Shown: positions 17,488-26,990 of the stretch, one piece after another
How positions within the stretch are numbered: position 1 is the first letter of the stretch
Layout of the letters: every line of letters starts with the position of its first letter
NCBI RefSeq assembly: GCF_022809775.1
Contig: NZ_CP094380.1
Span: 2,517,501-2,581,500, forward strand
Source of the DNA: Pseudodesulfovibrio tunisiensis
GTDB lineage: Bacteria; Desulfobacterota; Desulfovibrionia; Desulfovibrionales; Desulfovibrionaceae
DNA: 64,000 bases
Direction of reading: 5' to 3'
Made by a program: the position numbers and the translations under genes
The notes under the pieces: model-generated
The model's database searches: none
What the model was told of the DNA's origin: nothing
Seen by the model: the letters and a program-made list of their open reading frames with translations, nothing else

Positions 17488-18339
17488 TTACTTCCACTCC
17501 GCCAGAGCGTAGTTGAGGTAAGCGATCTCGGGGTTCTCCGCATCGATGACACGGAAGTGAACGGAATTGTCGTCCCACTTCCAGATCTGGGTCTTGGCGG
17601 TGCATCCCGGGTACAGGGACTTGGTGATACGGGTCTTGAAACGGGTCAGACGCTCGGGCTCGCCCGGAATCATGGTCGAGATGATGTGGCGGCAGGCCTG
17701 ACCAGCGGTGCTCACCGCATGCAGGTTCGGCTTGGGATGGCCGAATTCCTGGGCGTAGGCCCAGTCGATGTGCTGCGGATGATAGTCGCCGTTCAGGCGG
17801 TAGATCAGGGCGCGGTTCAGGGCCACGGTCTCGACAACCTCGAAGTCGGGCTCGCGATCGGGAATCTCGACGATGTCCTTGGGAGCCTTGGGGCCACCCC
17901 AGCCGCCGTCGTACAGGGCGCAGTCCCAGCTCTCGTTGGTGAACAGCTTGGTGCCGTTCTCGTCGTAGGTGTCGCCGATGTGCTGAGCCAGCAGGCCACG
18001 GCCTTCGCCACGGTCGTACAGGCCCTTGAGCAGCACTTCGGTGCGCAGGGTGCCGGACAGTGCGGTCATGGGCTGGTGGAACTGGAGGTCGAAGCCCCAG
18101 TGCAGGGAACCGCCCCAGTTGAAGCCGTAGTCGATGGTCTTGGTGACTTCGCTGTCAACGATGGGCATGGCAGCGAACATCGGCAGGATCTTCATGTCCT
18201 TTTCGTACACGTACTCGAGGTCGGTCTTGCCGTCGAAACCGGCGCCGCAGCTGATGGCGAACAGGCTCAGTTCACGGAAATCGTAATCCCGCATGAACGG
18301 ACCGTAGGTCTTGCCTTGCATGTCCAATTTCAGTGCCAT
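17488..18339 (-). CDS. MaoC/hydratase-2 family enoyl-CoA hydratase in the caiD position
   Basis: A 283-residue double hot-dog protein. The N-terminal half shows LEYVYEKDMKILPMFA and ALSGTLRTEVLLKG, as in the non-catalytic half of hydratase-2 enzymes. The C-terminal half has YRLNGDYHPQHID, the hydratase-2 motif with the catalytic Asp/His pair kept and the usual Asn replaced by His. MALKLD at 18339 has AAGGAG upstream. It stands between caiC and fixA where enterobacteria have the crotonase-type CaiD, so hydration/dehydration of crotonobetainyl-CoA/carnitinyl-CoA is the likely reaction (inference). No other hydratase is in the locus. Confidence 0.82.
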   Translation of the reverse strand: MALKLDMQGKTYGPFMRDYDFRELSLFAISCGAGFDGKTDLEYVYEKDMKILPMFAAMPIVDSEVTKTIDYGFNWGGSLHWGFDLQFHQPMTALSGTLRTEVLLKGLYDRGEGRGLLAQHIGDTYDENGTKLFTNESWDCALYDGGWGGPKAPKDIVEIPDREPDFEVVETVALNRALIYRLNGDYHPQHIDWAYAQEFGHPKPNLHAVSTAGQACRHIISTMIPGEPERLTRFKTRITKSLYPGCTAKTQIWKWDDNSVHFRVIDAENPEIAYLNYALAEWK

Positions 18340-18458
18340 TGGAGTTCTCCTTTGTCTTGAAGACAATGTTTAATTTTTGACAAGTGATTAATAACTAAAC
18401 ATGATCAGCAAACAGAATGGACTTCACCGTCTTCAGCACTCGGCTTTCCCGTCGTTCC

Positions 18459-20075
18459 CTAGTTCACCAGCACATTGCCCTGCGCATCGCGAGAAGCGGC
18501 ACAGGCTGCAACGGCTTCGTCCCTGAGGACGTTCTTCCGCACCTTTCCGGTGCAGGTTCTGGGAAAGTCTGTACGAATTTCAATGGAAGAAGGCACCTTG
18601 AACTTGGCGATGTGTTCGGTGCAATAATCGAAGACATCCTCCACAGTGAGGGTCTCCCCTTCCTTGACGACGATAAAGGCCTTCACAGCCTCGTCACAGA
18701 TATCGTCCGGAATACCGACAACCGCAGCGTCGACGATCTTCGGATGCGTCACGAGGAAATTCTCGATCTCCGTGCTGGAGATGTTCTCGCCGGACCGCTT
18801 GATCAGATTCTGCTTGCGATCCACGAAATAGAAATATCCGTCCTCGTCCATGTACCCCTTGTCTCCGGTGTGGAGCCAGCCGCCGCTGGTCAGGGTCCGG
18901 GCCGTTGCCTCGGGCTCCTCGTAGTACTCCCGGAAAATGGTCCGCCCGGGCTCGCCCTTGATCAGGATTTCACCCAATACCCCGGGTGCGGCCTCGTTGC
19001 CGGCCTCGTCCGCGATCCTGGCCTCGTAGCACAGGCCGGTCTGGCCGATGGAGGGCCAGCGACGTTCCGCGCCCGGACAGTCGCCCAGAATGCCCACGAT
19101 GGTCTCGGTCATGCCGTAGGAGGTGAACAGGCGGACATTGAACCGCTCGATGAATGCGTCCTTTTCCGCCTCGGAAATGTTGAGAAAGAACATGACCTCG
19201 CGCAGACAGTGGTCCTTTTCCCAGACCTGCTGCGGCTGAAGCATCAGGGTGCGGATCATGAGGGGGATGCATTCCGTGACCGTGGCGCGATGCAGGCAGA
19301 CCTGCCTCCAGAATCTGCGGGCGCTGTACTTTTCCAGAAGGATGAAGGTCGCGCCGATGGTGAAGGTGGGCATGGCTGCGGTGCACTGGAAATCGATGTG
19401 GCACGAGGGCATCATGGTCATGAAGCGGTCATCCTCGCGCAGATTGCACTGCCACGCGGTGTAATGACCGGCAAAGACCTGATTGTAGTGGGTGATGACC
19501 ACGCCCTTGGGATTGGAGGTGGTGCCCGAGGTGAACAGGATTTCCGCAGTGTCGCTGCTGCTCAGGGGCACGACCCGTTCCAGTTCCGCGGACTGCTCGC
19601 GCAGCAGCCTGCTGAAATTTTCCGCACCGGGGAATTCCCGGCCAACAGGCTCCCGGGCGATCAGAATGCCTTCCAGGGCAACGGTCTTTTCCTCCATCAT
19701 CTTTTCGTACTGATGGGCGAACCGCTCTTCCGCGACGATGAACCGAGGGGCGCACTTCTGCAGGATGTACAGGGATTCCCCGTGCAGATAGTGCACGTTG
19801 ATGGGGACCATGATCGCACCGATCTTGGCAAGGCCGAACCAGACGGCCAGAAATTCGGGGCTGTTGTGCAGCTGGACGGCGACGCGGTCGCCCTTTTCCA
19901 CGCCGAGACCGAGAAACAGGTTCGCGGCCCGGTTTATTTCGCCGTTCAGTTCGGCGTAGGTGTATTCGCTCGTCTCGCCCGAGGTGGACTCGAAAACGAG
20001 CGCGGTCTTTGCGCCATGGCGTTGGGCCAGCCCGTCCCAAACCTGGCGTAATGTCCTGTCGCCTATGATATCCAT
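18459..20075 (-). CDS. caiC: Crotonobetaine/carnitine--CoA ligase
   Basis: A 538-residue AMP-forming acyl-CoA synthetase. The P-loop-like motif is [20 protein letters not shown], with adenylate motifs [23 protein letters not shown] and the C-terminal catalytic Lys region TCTGKVRKN. It resembles E. coli CaiC end to end as I recall it (MDIIG start, [30 protein letters not shown]). It activates carnitine, crotonobetaine or gamma-butyrobetaine with ATP and CoA. A 266-bp spacer with a large hairpin separates it from caiB. Confidence 0.95.
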   Translation of the reverse strand: MDIIGDRTLRQVWDGLAQRHGAKTALVFESTSGETSEYTYAELNGEINRAANLFLGLGVEKGDRVAVQLHNSPEFLAVWFGLAKIGAIMVPINVHYLHGESLYILQKCAPRFIVAEERFAHQYEKMMEEKTVALEGILIAREPVGREFPGAENFSRLLREQSAELERVVPLSSSDTAEILFTSGTTSNPKGVVITHYNQVFAGHYTAWQCNLREDDRFMTMMPSCHIDFQCTAAMPTFTIGATFILLEKYSARRFWRQVCLHRATVTECIPLMIRTLMLQPQQVWEKDHCLREVMFFLNISEAEKDAFIERFNVRLFTSYGMTETIVGILGDCPGAERRWPSIGQTGLCYEARIADEAGNEAAPGVLGEILIKGEPGRTIFREYYEEPEATARTLTSGGWLHTGDKGYMDEDGYFYFVDRKQNLIKRSGENISSTEIENFLVTHPKIVDAAVVGIPDDICDEAVKAFIVVKEGETLTVEDVFDYCTEHIAKFKVPSSIEIRTDFPRTCTGKVRKNVLRDEAVAACAASRDAQGNVLVN

Positions 20076-20262
20076 GTCAATTCCCCGTCATTGAGCAACT
20101 GGCAGAGCCGTGCCTCGGCAGCGCAAACTGATGAACAGCGCGTCGAGGGCTGTCAAATTGGTACTTGTCAATAATTGTGATTTGCGCCGGGAGGTTGCGG
20201 ATTGTTCAGGAGTGCCTTGCCGCGGTATGGCCGAAACAGCCTTCCCCCTGCAAGCAGGAGAG

Positions 20263-20308
20263 CAAGGGGTGCCCGTGGCGTTTCGGGCCACATGCACTGC
20301 ACCCCTTG
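20263..20308 (-). promoter_or_regulatory. Two-stage hairpin in the caiB-caiC spacer
   Basis: The outer stem CAAGGGGTGC/GCACCCCTTG encloses an inner stem GTGGC/GCCAC. It lies in the 266-bp spacer after caiB and no T-tract follows on the minus strand. It may be an mRNA-stabilising or attenuating element, or a leaky terminator. Confidence 0.5.
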
Positions 20309-20341
20309 AACAATCCGCTGAACCTCTCTTTTATCGGCCCC

Positions 20342-21574
20342 TTAGTTCTTCTTGGGGGCTTCGCCTATTTTCACGAGTTTCTTCTCGGCGAGTTCGTTGA
20401 TCTGCTCCTCGGAGTAGCCGATCTCGCTGAGAATGTCGGTGGTGTCCATGCCCTGATTCGGCATGGGACGCCACACCTTGCAGGGGTTGTTCTTGAACTT
20501 GGGCATCACGTTGGGGCCCTTGAACTTGCGTCCGGACAGGGTCTCCCATTCGGTGAAGGACTCGCGGGCGATGTACTGGGGATTGTCCTCCAGTTCGGTG
20601 AACTCCAGCACCTTGGCGCCGGCGATCTTCATTTCGCCCAGAGCCGCGAGAGCTTCCTCGACGTTGCGTTCGGCAAAGAACTTCTCCAGTCCGCCCTCGA
20701 ACTCCTCGGCGTAGCGATTCTCGCGAGCGATGAGCTGAGTGCCTTCCGGAATTTCCTCGGTGCCGAGCAGATGCTCGATGCCCAGCGTCTTGAACATCTC
20801 GATCATCTGGTTCACGCCCACGACTTCGGTGACGACGTAGCCGTCCTTGCAGTTGAAGAGACCGCAGCCAGCCCAGATGGGATCGCGGCCCTTGACCTGA
20901 CGGGGGCAGATTTCGCCACCGTTGAAGTAGTCGATCATGTAGTACTGGCCCACGCGAAGCATGGCCTCGTACATGGCGATGTCGATGCTTTCGCCCTTGC
21001 CGGTCTTCTGCACATTGTAGATGGCAGCCAGAACCGAGCTGGTCACGGTGAAGCCGCAGATGTAGTCGGCAGTGTACGGGAACGCCGCCATGGGCTGATC
21101 CTTGTCGCCGTTCTGAATCAGGTAGCCGCTGAAGGCCTGGGCGATGGTGTTGTAGGCAGCGCGATTGGTGTACTCGTCGTCACCGTACTGGCCGAAGCCG
21201 GACAGGTGGGCGATGACGAGCTTGGGATTGCGCTCCCACATCACTTCGTCAGTGATGCCGCGGCGGGCAAAGGCGGGGCCCTTGCTGGATTCGATGAACA
21301 CGTCCGCAGTCTCGATCAGCTTGAGGAAAGCCTCCCTGCCCTCGTCCTTGAAGATGTTCATGGACAGAGCGTACAGGTTGCGGCGAGACAGTTCGGGGTA
21401 GTTCTTCTGCACACGGATGGTGTCGGCGTAGGCCGTATTCTCGATCCAGATGACTTCCGCGCCCCATTCCGCGAACATCTGTGCGGAGAAGGGACCGGCG
21501 ATCTCGATGGCGGAAAACACGACGCGCATGCCGGACAGCGGTCCGAACTTGGGGGTCTGCAACTTCTTGGTCAT
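20342..21574 (-). CDS. caiB: Crotonobetainyl-CoA:carnitine CoA-transferase
   Basis: A 410-residue family III CoA-transferase that exchanges CoA between gamma-butyrobetainyl-CoA and incoming carnitine or crotonobetaine. The catalytic-Asp segment [12 protein letters not shown] aligns with E. coli CaiB Asp169, and [23 protein letters not shown] near the N-terminus and [15 protein letters not shown] are CaiB-like. Length is close to the E. coli enzyme (405). The stop is 45 bp from caiA on its upstream side, so it is co-transcribed with caiTA. Confidence 0.95.
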   Translation of the reverse strand: MTKKLQTPKFGPLSGMRVVFSAIEIAGPFSAQMFAEWGAEVIWIENTAYADTIRVQKNYPELSRRNLYALSMNIFKDEGREAFLKLIETADVFIESSKGPAFARRGITDEVMWERNPKLVIAHLSGFGQYGDDEYTNRAAYNTIAQAFSGYLIQNGDKDQPMAAFPYTADYICGFTVTSSVLAAIYNVQKTGKGESIDIAMYEAMLRVGQYYMIDYFNGGEICPRQVKGRDPIWAGCGLFNCKDGYVVTEVVGVNQMIEMFKTLGIEHLLGTEEIPEGTQLIARENRYAEEFEGGLEKFFAERNVEEALAALGEMKIAGAKVLEFTELEDNPQYIARESFTEWETLSGRKFKGPNVMPKFKNNPCKVWRPMPNQGMDTTDILSEIGYSEEQINELAEKKLVKIGEAPKKN

Positions 21575-21619
21575 TGTGACGTATCCTTGTATTGAAACGG
21601 CGAATGTTCGCCGAAATCC

Positions 21620-22756
21620 TTAACGGTACTGCTTCAGGACGGCGCGGCCCAGGGTCAGGATCTGCATTTCGTCGGAACCGCCGGAGAGACGGTCGATGCG
21701 CAGATCGCGCCAGAAGCGGCCCACGCGGTGACCGGTCACGCCGATGCCGCCGAGCACCTGCATGGCAGTGTCCACGACGTAGAAGGCGGAGTTGGCGCAG
21801 TAGTACTTGCACATGGCGGAGTCGCCGGAGGTCATGGTGCCGTTGTCGCACTTCCAGGCGGTCTCAAAGAGCATGTTCTTCATGCTGTTGATCTTGATGG
21901 CCATGTGGGCGAACTTTTCCTGAATGAGCTGGGTGCGGCCGATGGCTTCGCCGAACTGCACGCGCTGGTTGGCGTACTTGGCGGCGTCCTCGTAGGCGCA
22001 CAGGGCAATGCCGTAGTTGGTGCAGGCAACCAGGAAACGCTCGGCGTCGAACTCTTCCTTCACGCGGTTGAAGCCGTTGCCGTCCTCACCGAACAGGTCC
22101 TTTTCCTCGAGCTCGACATTGTCGAAGACGAGTTCGCAGCAGCTGTCCATGCGCAGGCCGAGCTTGTCGAGCTGGTTGCGCTTGATGCCGGGCTTGCTCA
22201 TGTCCACGAACCACTCGGAGAAGACCGGCTTGTCCGGGGAATCCGCGTCGCGAGCCATGACCACGATATACGGGCAATGGGCGCTGGAGGTGATGAAGCA
22301 CTTCTGGCCGTTCAGGTACACCTTGCCGTTCTTGCGGGTGTAGGTGGTCTTCAGGCTGCCCACGTCGGAACCGGCGCTGGGCTCGGTGATGGCGGAGTTC
22401 CACATCTGCTCGCCAGTGCCGCGGTAGGCGAAGATCTTGTCGATCTGCTCCTGGGTGCCCCAGCGCAGGATGGTGCTGAAGCCGGGCAGCTGGTACAGGA
22501 CGTAGGTCGGAGCGCCGTGGCGGCCGAGTTCGGCCCAGATCGCGGTCAGGGTCACCATGCTGGCGTCCATTCCACCGTGCTCCTCGGGGAGCAGCATGGT
22601 GTCGATGCCGAGTTCGGCGAGTTCCTTGACCCAGCGGATGGGATATTCGTGCTTTTCGTCGCACTCCACGAAGTAGGGTTCCCAGTTCTCACGAGTCATG
22701 AGCTCGCGGACAGCGGCGACAAACAGTTCCTGTTCTTCGGAAAGATTGAAATCCAT
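21620..22756 (-). CDS. caiA: Crotonobetainyl-CoA reductase
   Basis: A 378-residue acyl-CoA dehydrogenase-fold flavoprotein that runs as a reductase, forming gamma-butyrobetainyl-CoA with electrons from FixAB. It begins [20 protein letters not shown] and shows [55 protein letters not shown] and the C-terminal [21 protein letters not shown], nearly all as in E. coli CaiA. It lies 54 bp below caiT. Confidence 0.96.
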   Translation of the reverse strand: MDFNLSEEQELFVAAVRELMTRENWEPYFVECDEKHEYPIRWVKELAELGIDTMLLPEEHGGMDASMVTLTAIWAELGRHGAPTYVLYQLPGFSTILRWGTQEQIDKIFAYRGTGEQMWNSAITEPSAGSDVGSLKTTYTRKNGKVYLNGQKCFITSSAHCPYIVVMARDADSPDKPVFSEWFVDMSKPGIKRNQLDKLGLRMDSCCELVFDNVELEEKDLFGEDGNGFNRVKEEFDAERFLVACTNYGIALCAYEDAAKYANQRVQFGEAIGRTQLIQEKFAHMAIKINSMKNMLFETAWKCDNGTMTSGDSAMCKYYCANSAFYVVDTAMQVLGGIGVTGHRVGRFWRDLRIDRLSGGSDEMQILTLGRAVLKQYR

Positions 22757-22810
22757 GAGGAATTCTCCTTTAGGTTTTCCTAGGTTATCGACTATTTTCT
22801 ACTGGCTAAA

Positions 22811-24325
22811 TTACCAGTTGTTCTTCTTGGCGTCCTTGAGGAAGGACCAGATGATCATCAGGTTGACGAAGAAGAGCGGGCAACCGCCAGCGATGATCGC
22901 GGTCTGGAGGGGCTTGAGGCCGCCCAGAGCCAGCAGGGTCACGCCGATCACGCCGACCAGCACGGACCAACCCACGCGGACCCAGACAGGGGGCTCGGAG
23001 TAGCCGTCAGCCTCGGTGCAGGTGGACATGGCCAGGGTGTAGGAGCAGGCGTTCACCAGAGTCAGGGTGGCGATGAAGCACAGCACGAAGAAGATCACGA
23101 TGGTGAAGGTCGGCATGGGCAGAGCGGCCCAGGTCTCGATGACCGCACGAGGTGCGCCGTATTCGCCCACCAGATGGGTCAGGTCGATGGCGCCGCGACG
23201 GATCAGATCCATGGTGTTGCCGCTCAGCACGGTCCACATGAACCAGGTGGTGGCGGTCAGGCCGGCAACCATGCCCACGCACACTTCGCGGACGGTACGG
23301 CCCTTGGAGATGCGGGCGAGGAACAGGCAGGTCTGGATGCCGTAGATGACCCACCAGGCCCAGTAGAACACGGTCCAACCCTGCGGGAATCCGCCGCCGC
23401 CGATGGTGTCGGTGTACAGCAGCATGCGGCCGAAGCGGTCGAGCAGCACGCCCATGGAGTCGGTGAAGTAGTTGGCGATGAAGGTGGTGCCGCCGAGGCA
23501 CAGGACCCACAGCAGAACACCGATGGACAGGTAGCTGCGGAAGTCGGAGGCAAGGCGCATGCCCTTGTTCAGACCGAAGGCCACGCAAATGGCGTTGAGC
23601 ACGATCCAGCAGGAGATGATCGCGGCGTCGAGACCCAGGGTGTGGGGGATGCCGAACAGGTACTGCATGCACTCGGTGACCAGCGGAGTGGCCAGACCAA
23701 GGCTGGTGCCCATGGCGAGAATCAGGGCCACGATGTACAGGTTGTCGATGATCACGCCGACAAGGCCCTTGCAGTGCTTTTCACCAAGCAGCGGAACCAG
23801 GGTGCCGCTGGGGCGCATGACGTTGATCTTCTTCACGAACAGGAAGTAGCCGAAGGCAACGGTGAAGAAACCGAAACCGGCCCAGGGCAGCGGTCCCCAG
23901 TGGAACAGGCTGTAGGCCAGACCATATTCCTGCGCAGTGGCGGAAAAGGGTTCGAATCCGAAAGGCGGGGTGGCCACGTAGCAGTAGGCCTCGTAGGAGC
24001 CCCAGAAAAGGACTGCGGCGGACGTGGAAGACGCGAACAGCATGAAAATCCAGCTCGCGGTGCTGAATTCGGGCGCTTCGTCACCAAGCTTGTTGTTCTT
24101 CCAGGGGCCGAAAACCATCCAGCACCAACCGGCCAGCATGACGATCATGTACCACTCGAAGGCCCAACCCCAGGAGTAGGTCACGTAGTGGAACAGGGCG
24201 TTGATGGCGTTGTTCGCGGCATCCAGATCCCGCACGGTCAGATACGAGAGGAATCCCACGAAGATCAGCGAAGGGAAAAACACCTTCGGATCAATAGTCA
24301 CTTTCTTTGCTTTCTCGGGTTTCAT
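22811..24325 (-). CDS. caiT: Carnitine/gamma-butyrobetaine antiporter CaiT (BCCT family)
   Basis: A 504-residue, 12-TM BCCT transporter exchanging external carnitine or crotonobetaine for internal gamma-butyrobetaine. The tryptophan box is present ([13 protein letters not shown]), as is the ASDFRSYLS arginine matching Arg262 of E. coli CaiT. Counting from the WW pair, the position equivalent to E. coli Met331 is Thr (VIYGIQTC rather than VIYAIQMS). ATG 24325 (MKPEKAKK) has GGAG nine bases upstream and is preferred to a TTG five codons before it. It is the first gene of the locus. Confidence 0.95.
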   Translation of the reverse strand: MKPEKAKKVTIDPKVFFPSLIFVGFLSYLTVRDLDAANNAINALFHYVTYSWGWAFEWYMIVMLAGWCWMVFGPWKNNKLGDEAPEFSTASWIFMLFASSTSAAVLFWGSYEAYCYVATPPFGFEPFSATAQEYGLAYSLFHWGPLPWAGFGFFTVAFGYFLFVKKINVMRPSGTLVPLLGEKHCKGLVGVIIDNLYIVALILAMGTSLGLATPLVTECMQYLFGIPHTLGLDAAIISCWIVLNAICVAFGLNKGMRLASDFRSYLSIGVLLWVLCLGGTTFIANYFTDSMGVLLDRFGRMLLYTDTIGGGGFPQGWTVFYWAWWVIYGIQTCLFLARISKGRTVREVCVGMVAGLTATTWFMWTVLSGNTMDLIRRGAIDLTHLVGEYGAPRAVIETWAALPMPTFTIVIFFVLCFIATLTLVNACSYTLAMSTCTEADGYSEPPVWVRVGWSVLVGVIGVTLLALGGLKPLQTAIIAGGCPLFFVNLMIIWSFLKDAKKNNW

Positions 24326-25053
24326 CCGGAAATTCTCCAACTGATGGTTAAAATATCGTTCCTAACAGTTCCTCAGCTCGTGGCCCCAGCCTGGCTTCAG
24401 GCCCCCCATGGCCGCCGATCCGTCGGAACTCCGCATGCAATGCTGCCAGCGTCCTCGGCTGGCGAAATTTCTTTTCCCCAGCATGTCCTCCTGACTTGTC
24501 CGAATCTGTGTTTGTGATTTTTTGCATAATCGTGATCATTTTGCAATCGCATTTTTTAAAAAATCATGATCAGAGTCTGGAAAATAGAGAAAAAAACACT
24601 TATTTTGAAAAGTTATACTTGTTCCAAAATGCGGAATTCGGAGGCGGGATACTCGCGATTATAGACAAATATCGACATGAAAAAGATTGTTTCATATCGA
24701 AAGACAATTTAATCGCGTCAAAAAATGACCAGCGTTCACTTTGCACATGGACTTCCCCAGCTGTTCACCCTGCCCCGAACAACTTCCGCACCATTCAATG
24801 AAGCAACCTTGGCCTGCCGGAGTGAACCACACGCAACATCCTGAAAAAAATAGCATATCCAAATTCATGGATATGCCATTCCAGCAATGCCGGAACTCTT
24901 TCGGGCAGTCGCTGCTTGTGCCGCACAGCAACAAGGGGCCGGGCAATGTGAAAGCCTTCACAGCCCGGTCATCCGACTGAAGTCAAATGAAAATGTCGTT
25001 GTTTGAACCGTTGCCGAAAGCGATGCGGACAGGGTGTCCGCTGCATGAATCGC
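24326..25053. promoter_or_regulatory. AT-rich upstream region of the carnitine locus
   Basis: About 730 bases without a supportable gene, much more AT-rich than the surroundings between roughly 24500 and 24740. A 14-base palindrome ATTTTTTAAAAAAT (24551-24564) is flanked by two TGATCA sites (24533 and 24566 areas). The caiT promoter and any operator should lie here. I found no convincing CRP, FNR or sigma-54 site by eye. Confidence 0.55.
24844..24876 (-). terminator. Rho-independent terminator below the DUF362 gene
   Basis: On the minus strand the stem GCATATCC/GGATATGC (24853-24876) is followed by TATTTTTTT. It lies about 180 bases past the DUF362 stop and insulates the caiT promoter region from upstream minus-strand transcription. 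Confidence 0.8.
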
Positions 25054-26070
25054 CTATCCCAGCTCCTTTCTGATCCGTTCGACCATTCCGGAGGCTTCGC
25101 CATTGACCGGAATCAGCTCGATCCCGGCTGGCGAGGTTGCGCCAAGGCCGAGCCGGGCCGCGCGGTGAATCTGTTCCTGTTCGAAAATCGCACCTTCCGC
25201 CACTTCCGGCGTGGTGCCGAGCAGACGCAGGACAGCGACTCCGACCGCATCCATGGCCACGGGATCGGACGCGGCGAACATGAGTTCGGGTGCGGCCAGT
25301 TCCCCCTTGTCCGGCCCGCCCGAGGTAAAGGCGAATCGTCCGTCCATGAGAATGAGATCGCTGCGAAACGCCAGCCCGATTTCCGCGATGAGCAGCCGCT
25401 GCAGGGGCGAGGCGTGCAGTTCGCGCATGTAGTTGTAACGGGTGTCGGGGTCATGCTTGGCAATGGCGCCCACGGCATTTTTCAGGGACATGGTGAAATG
25501 ACCGCCGAACCGGTGCGTCTTGAGGCAGCAGGTCTGCACCACGGCTTCGGCCTCGGCAAAGACGCGCGCCAGACAGAATCCCTGCTTCCACGAACACCCC
25601 ACGGGCTCGTAATGCACGTATCCGTCCATGCCGAGCTCATCCATGTCCACCACGGACACGCCGAGTTCCCGGCACACGCTCAGGATGCGGGTGGCGTCCA
25701 GCACGTCCCGGGTGGTGCCCATGCCGCTGCGCTCGGCCAGAGTGATCGGGCCGCACCCCGCGCCCTGAAGCGCGGTCACAAGGGCGTGCAGCGTTTCCGG
25801 GGATGTGGATGCCGGGAACGGATCCGCACTGTTGGCGTTGGCCTTGAGCCCGATCGAAAGGGTACGGAAATCCTCCAGCCCGAAGCGCTCCAGCAGGGCC
25901 GGGACCGCCCTTGCCGGATCGGTTCCCTTGTACACGTACACGCGTGATGCAGGCATGGCGTCCCCCTTGTGCGGCAGGGACAGTCCGGCCAGCAGCCCCG
26001 CGCCCAGCACAAGGGCGCTGCGAATGCACCTGCGACGGCTCACCACGGAGGAAAAACCTGTCTCGGACAT
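25054..26070 (-). CDS. DUF362 domain protein, probable Tat-exported
   Basis: A 338-residue protein. The N-terminus has a twin-arginine-like signal (SRRRCIRSALVLGAGLLAG), followed by a DUF362 fold with CCLKTHRFGGHFTMSLKNAVG and DLILMDGRFAF. The family is often found with ferredoxins and has no proven reaction. No 4Fe-4S ferredoxin motif is present here, only isolated cysteines. It lies 80 bp below the DUF116 gene and may be the last gene of the def-fmt-DUF116 unit. Confidence 0.8.
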   Translation of the reverse strand: MSETGFSSVVSRRRCIRSALVLGAGLLAGLSLPHKGDAMPASRVYVYKGTDPARAVPALLERFGLEDFRTLSIGLKANANSADPFPASTSPETLHALVTALQGAGCGPITLAERSGMGTTRDVLDATRILSVCRELGVSVVDMDELGMDGYVHYEPVGCSWKQGFCLARVFAEAEAVVQTCCLKTHRFGGHFTMSLKNAVGAIAKHDPDTRYNYMRELHASPLQRLLIAEIGLAFRSDLILMDGRFAFTSGGPDKGELAAPELMFAASDPVAMDAVGVAVLRLLGTTPEVAEGAIFEQEQIHRAARLGLGATSPAGIELIPVNGEASGMVERIRKELG

Positions 26071-26150
26071 GAAAAATCCCTCCCTGCCTCCGTGATACGA
26101 CCGGAGCGGGAGGGATGTATATTAGAAGAAGGGAAGTGCGGAACGGATGG

Positions 26151-26984
26151 TCAGCGGGAAGCGCCCTGAGCCGTGCTGATGGTCTTGCCGGTCCCCTGTT
26201 TTCCTTCGAGATATTCCGGATACAGGAAACGATGCAGGGCCTTTTCCAACTCCTCGATGGAAACCGTGGTGTCCAGACACGGACCATGGGGCCGCTCGTT
26301 GAGCACGCCGTACACGGGCAGGGGATAGGTATCCTGAATGCCGCTGGACAGATCGCGGTAGCAGGCCACGGCAATGATCATGCGCGGTCGAAGCTGGACC
26401 ACGATGCGCCGCGCCACGGTGCCGCCCGTGGCAATGGCCAGATGCACGCCGTACTTGTCGTGCAGGTCCAGAAGCCCGGCGATCGGACACTTGCCGCACC
26501 GCTTGCAGTTGTTGATGTCGTAGGTCAGACGGCGGTTGCACCGGCTGTTCTGCAGGCAATGCGGCATGAGCAGCAGAATGTCTTCCGGCAGATACTTCCC
26601 GGCCTCGGCCAGCACGAGTTCATTGTTCACGCTGACAAAGGACAGCAGGATTGCGGGCTTGGAAATGCCGAAGGCCCGCCCGAGCAGCACCATGAGCGGC
26701 AGGAACAGCTTGACCGTCAGGCCCCGGAACCGCTGCGCTCCGGGCAGGGGCCGCTTGAGCACGATGTTCAGGAACAGTCCCCAGTAGGCCACGCAGACCA
26801 ATGCGCCGAGCAGAAAGACAATGCCGCCCAGCAGCCACTTGGCAGCCGGATGAATGTTTTCCAATCCCACGTACGGGATGAGCCAGGCCAGAGTCAACGC
26901 GAGGCACATCACGAAACAGGCCACGCTGATCAAGGCGATGAAGAGTCTTTTGCGCGCCTTGCGCACGCTTTTGGGATGCTGCAT
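26151..26984 (-). CDS. DUF116 domain membrane protein
   Basis: A 277-residue protein with two or three N-terminal TM helices (LFIALISVACFVMCLALTLAW; WLLGGIVFLLGALVCVAYWGLFL), then a cytoplasmic DUF116 domain rich in cysteine: LLMPHCLQNSRC, NCKRCGKCPIAGLLDL and ACYRDLSSG. The pattern suggests a metal or iron-sulfur site. It starts six bases after fmt, so it belongs to the def-fmt operon. The function is unknown. Confidence 0.85.
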   Translation of the reverse strand: MQHPKSVRKARKRLFIALISVACFVMCLALTLAWLIPYVGLENIHPAAKWLLGGIVFLLGALVCVAYWGLFLNIVLKRPLPGAQRFRGLTVKLFLPLMVLLGRAFGISKPAILLSFVSVNNELVLAEAGKYLPEDILLLMPHCLQNSRCNRRLTYDINNCKRCGKCPIAGLLDLHDKYGVHLAIATGGTVARRIVVQLRPRMIIAVACYRDLSSGIQDTYPLPVYGVLNERPHGPCLDTTVSIEELEKALHRFLYPEYLEGKQGTGKTISTAQGASR

Positions 26985-26990
26985 ACGTCG

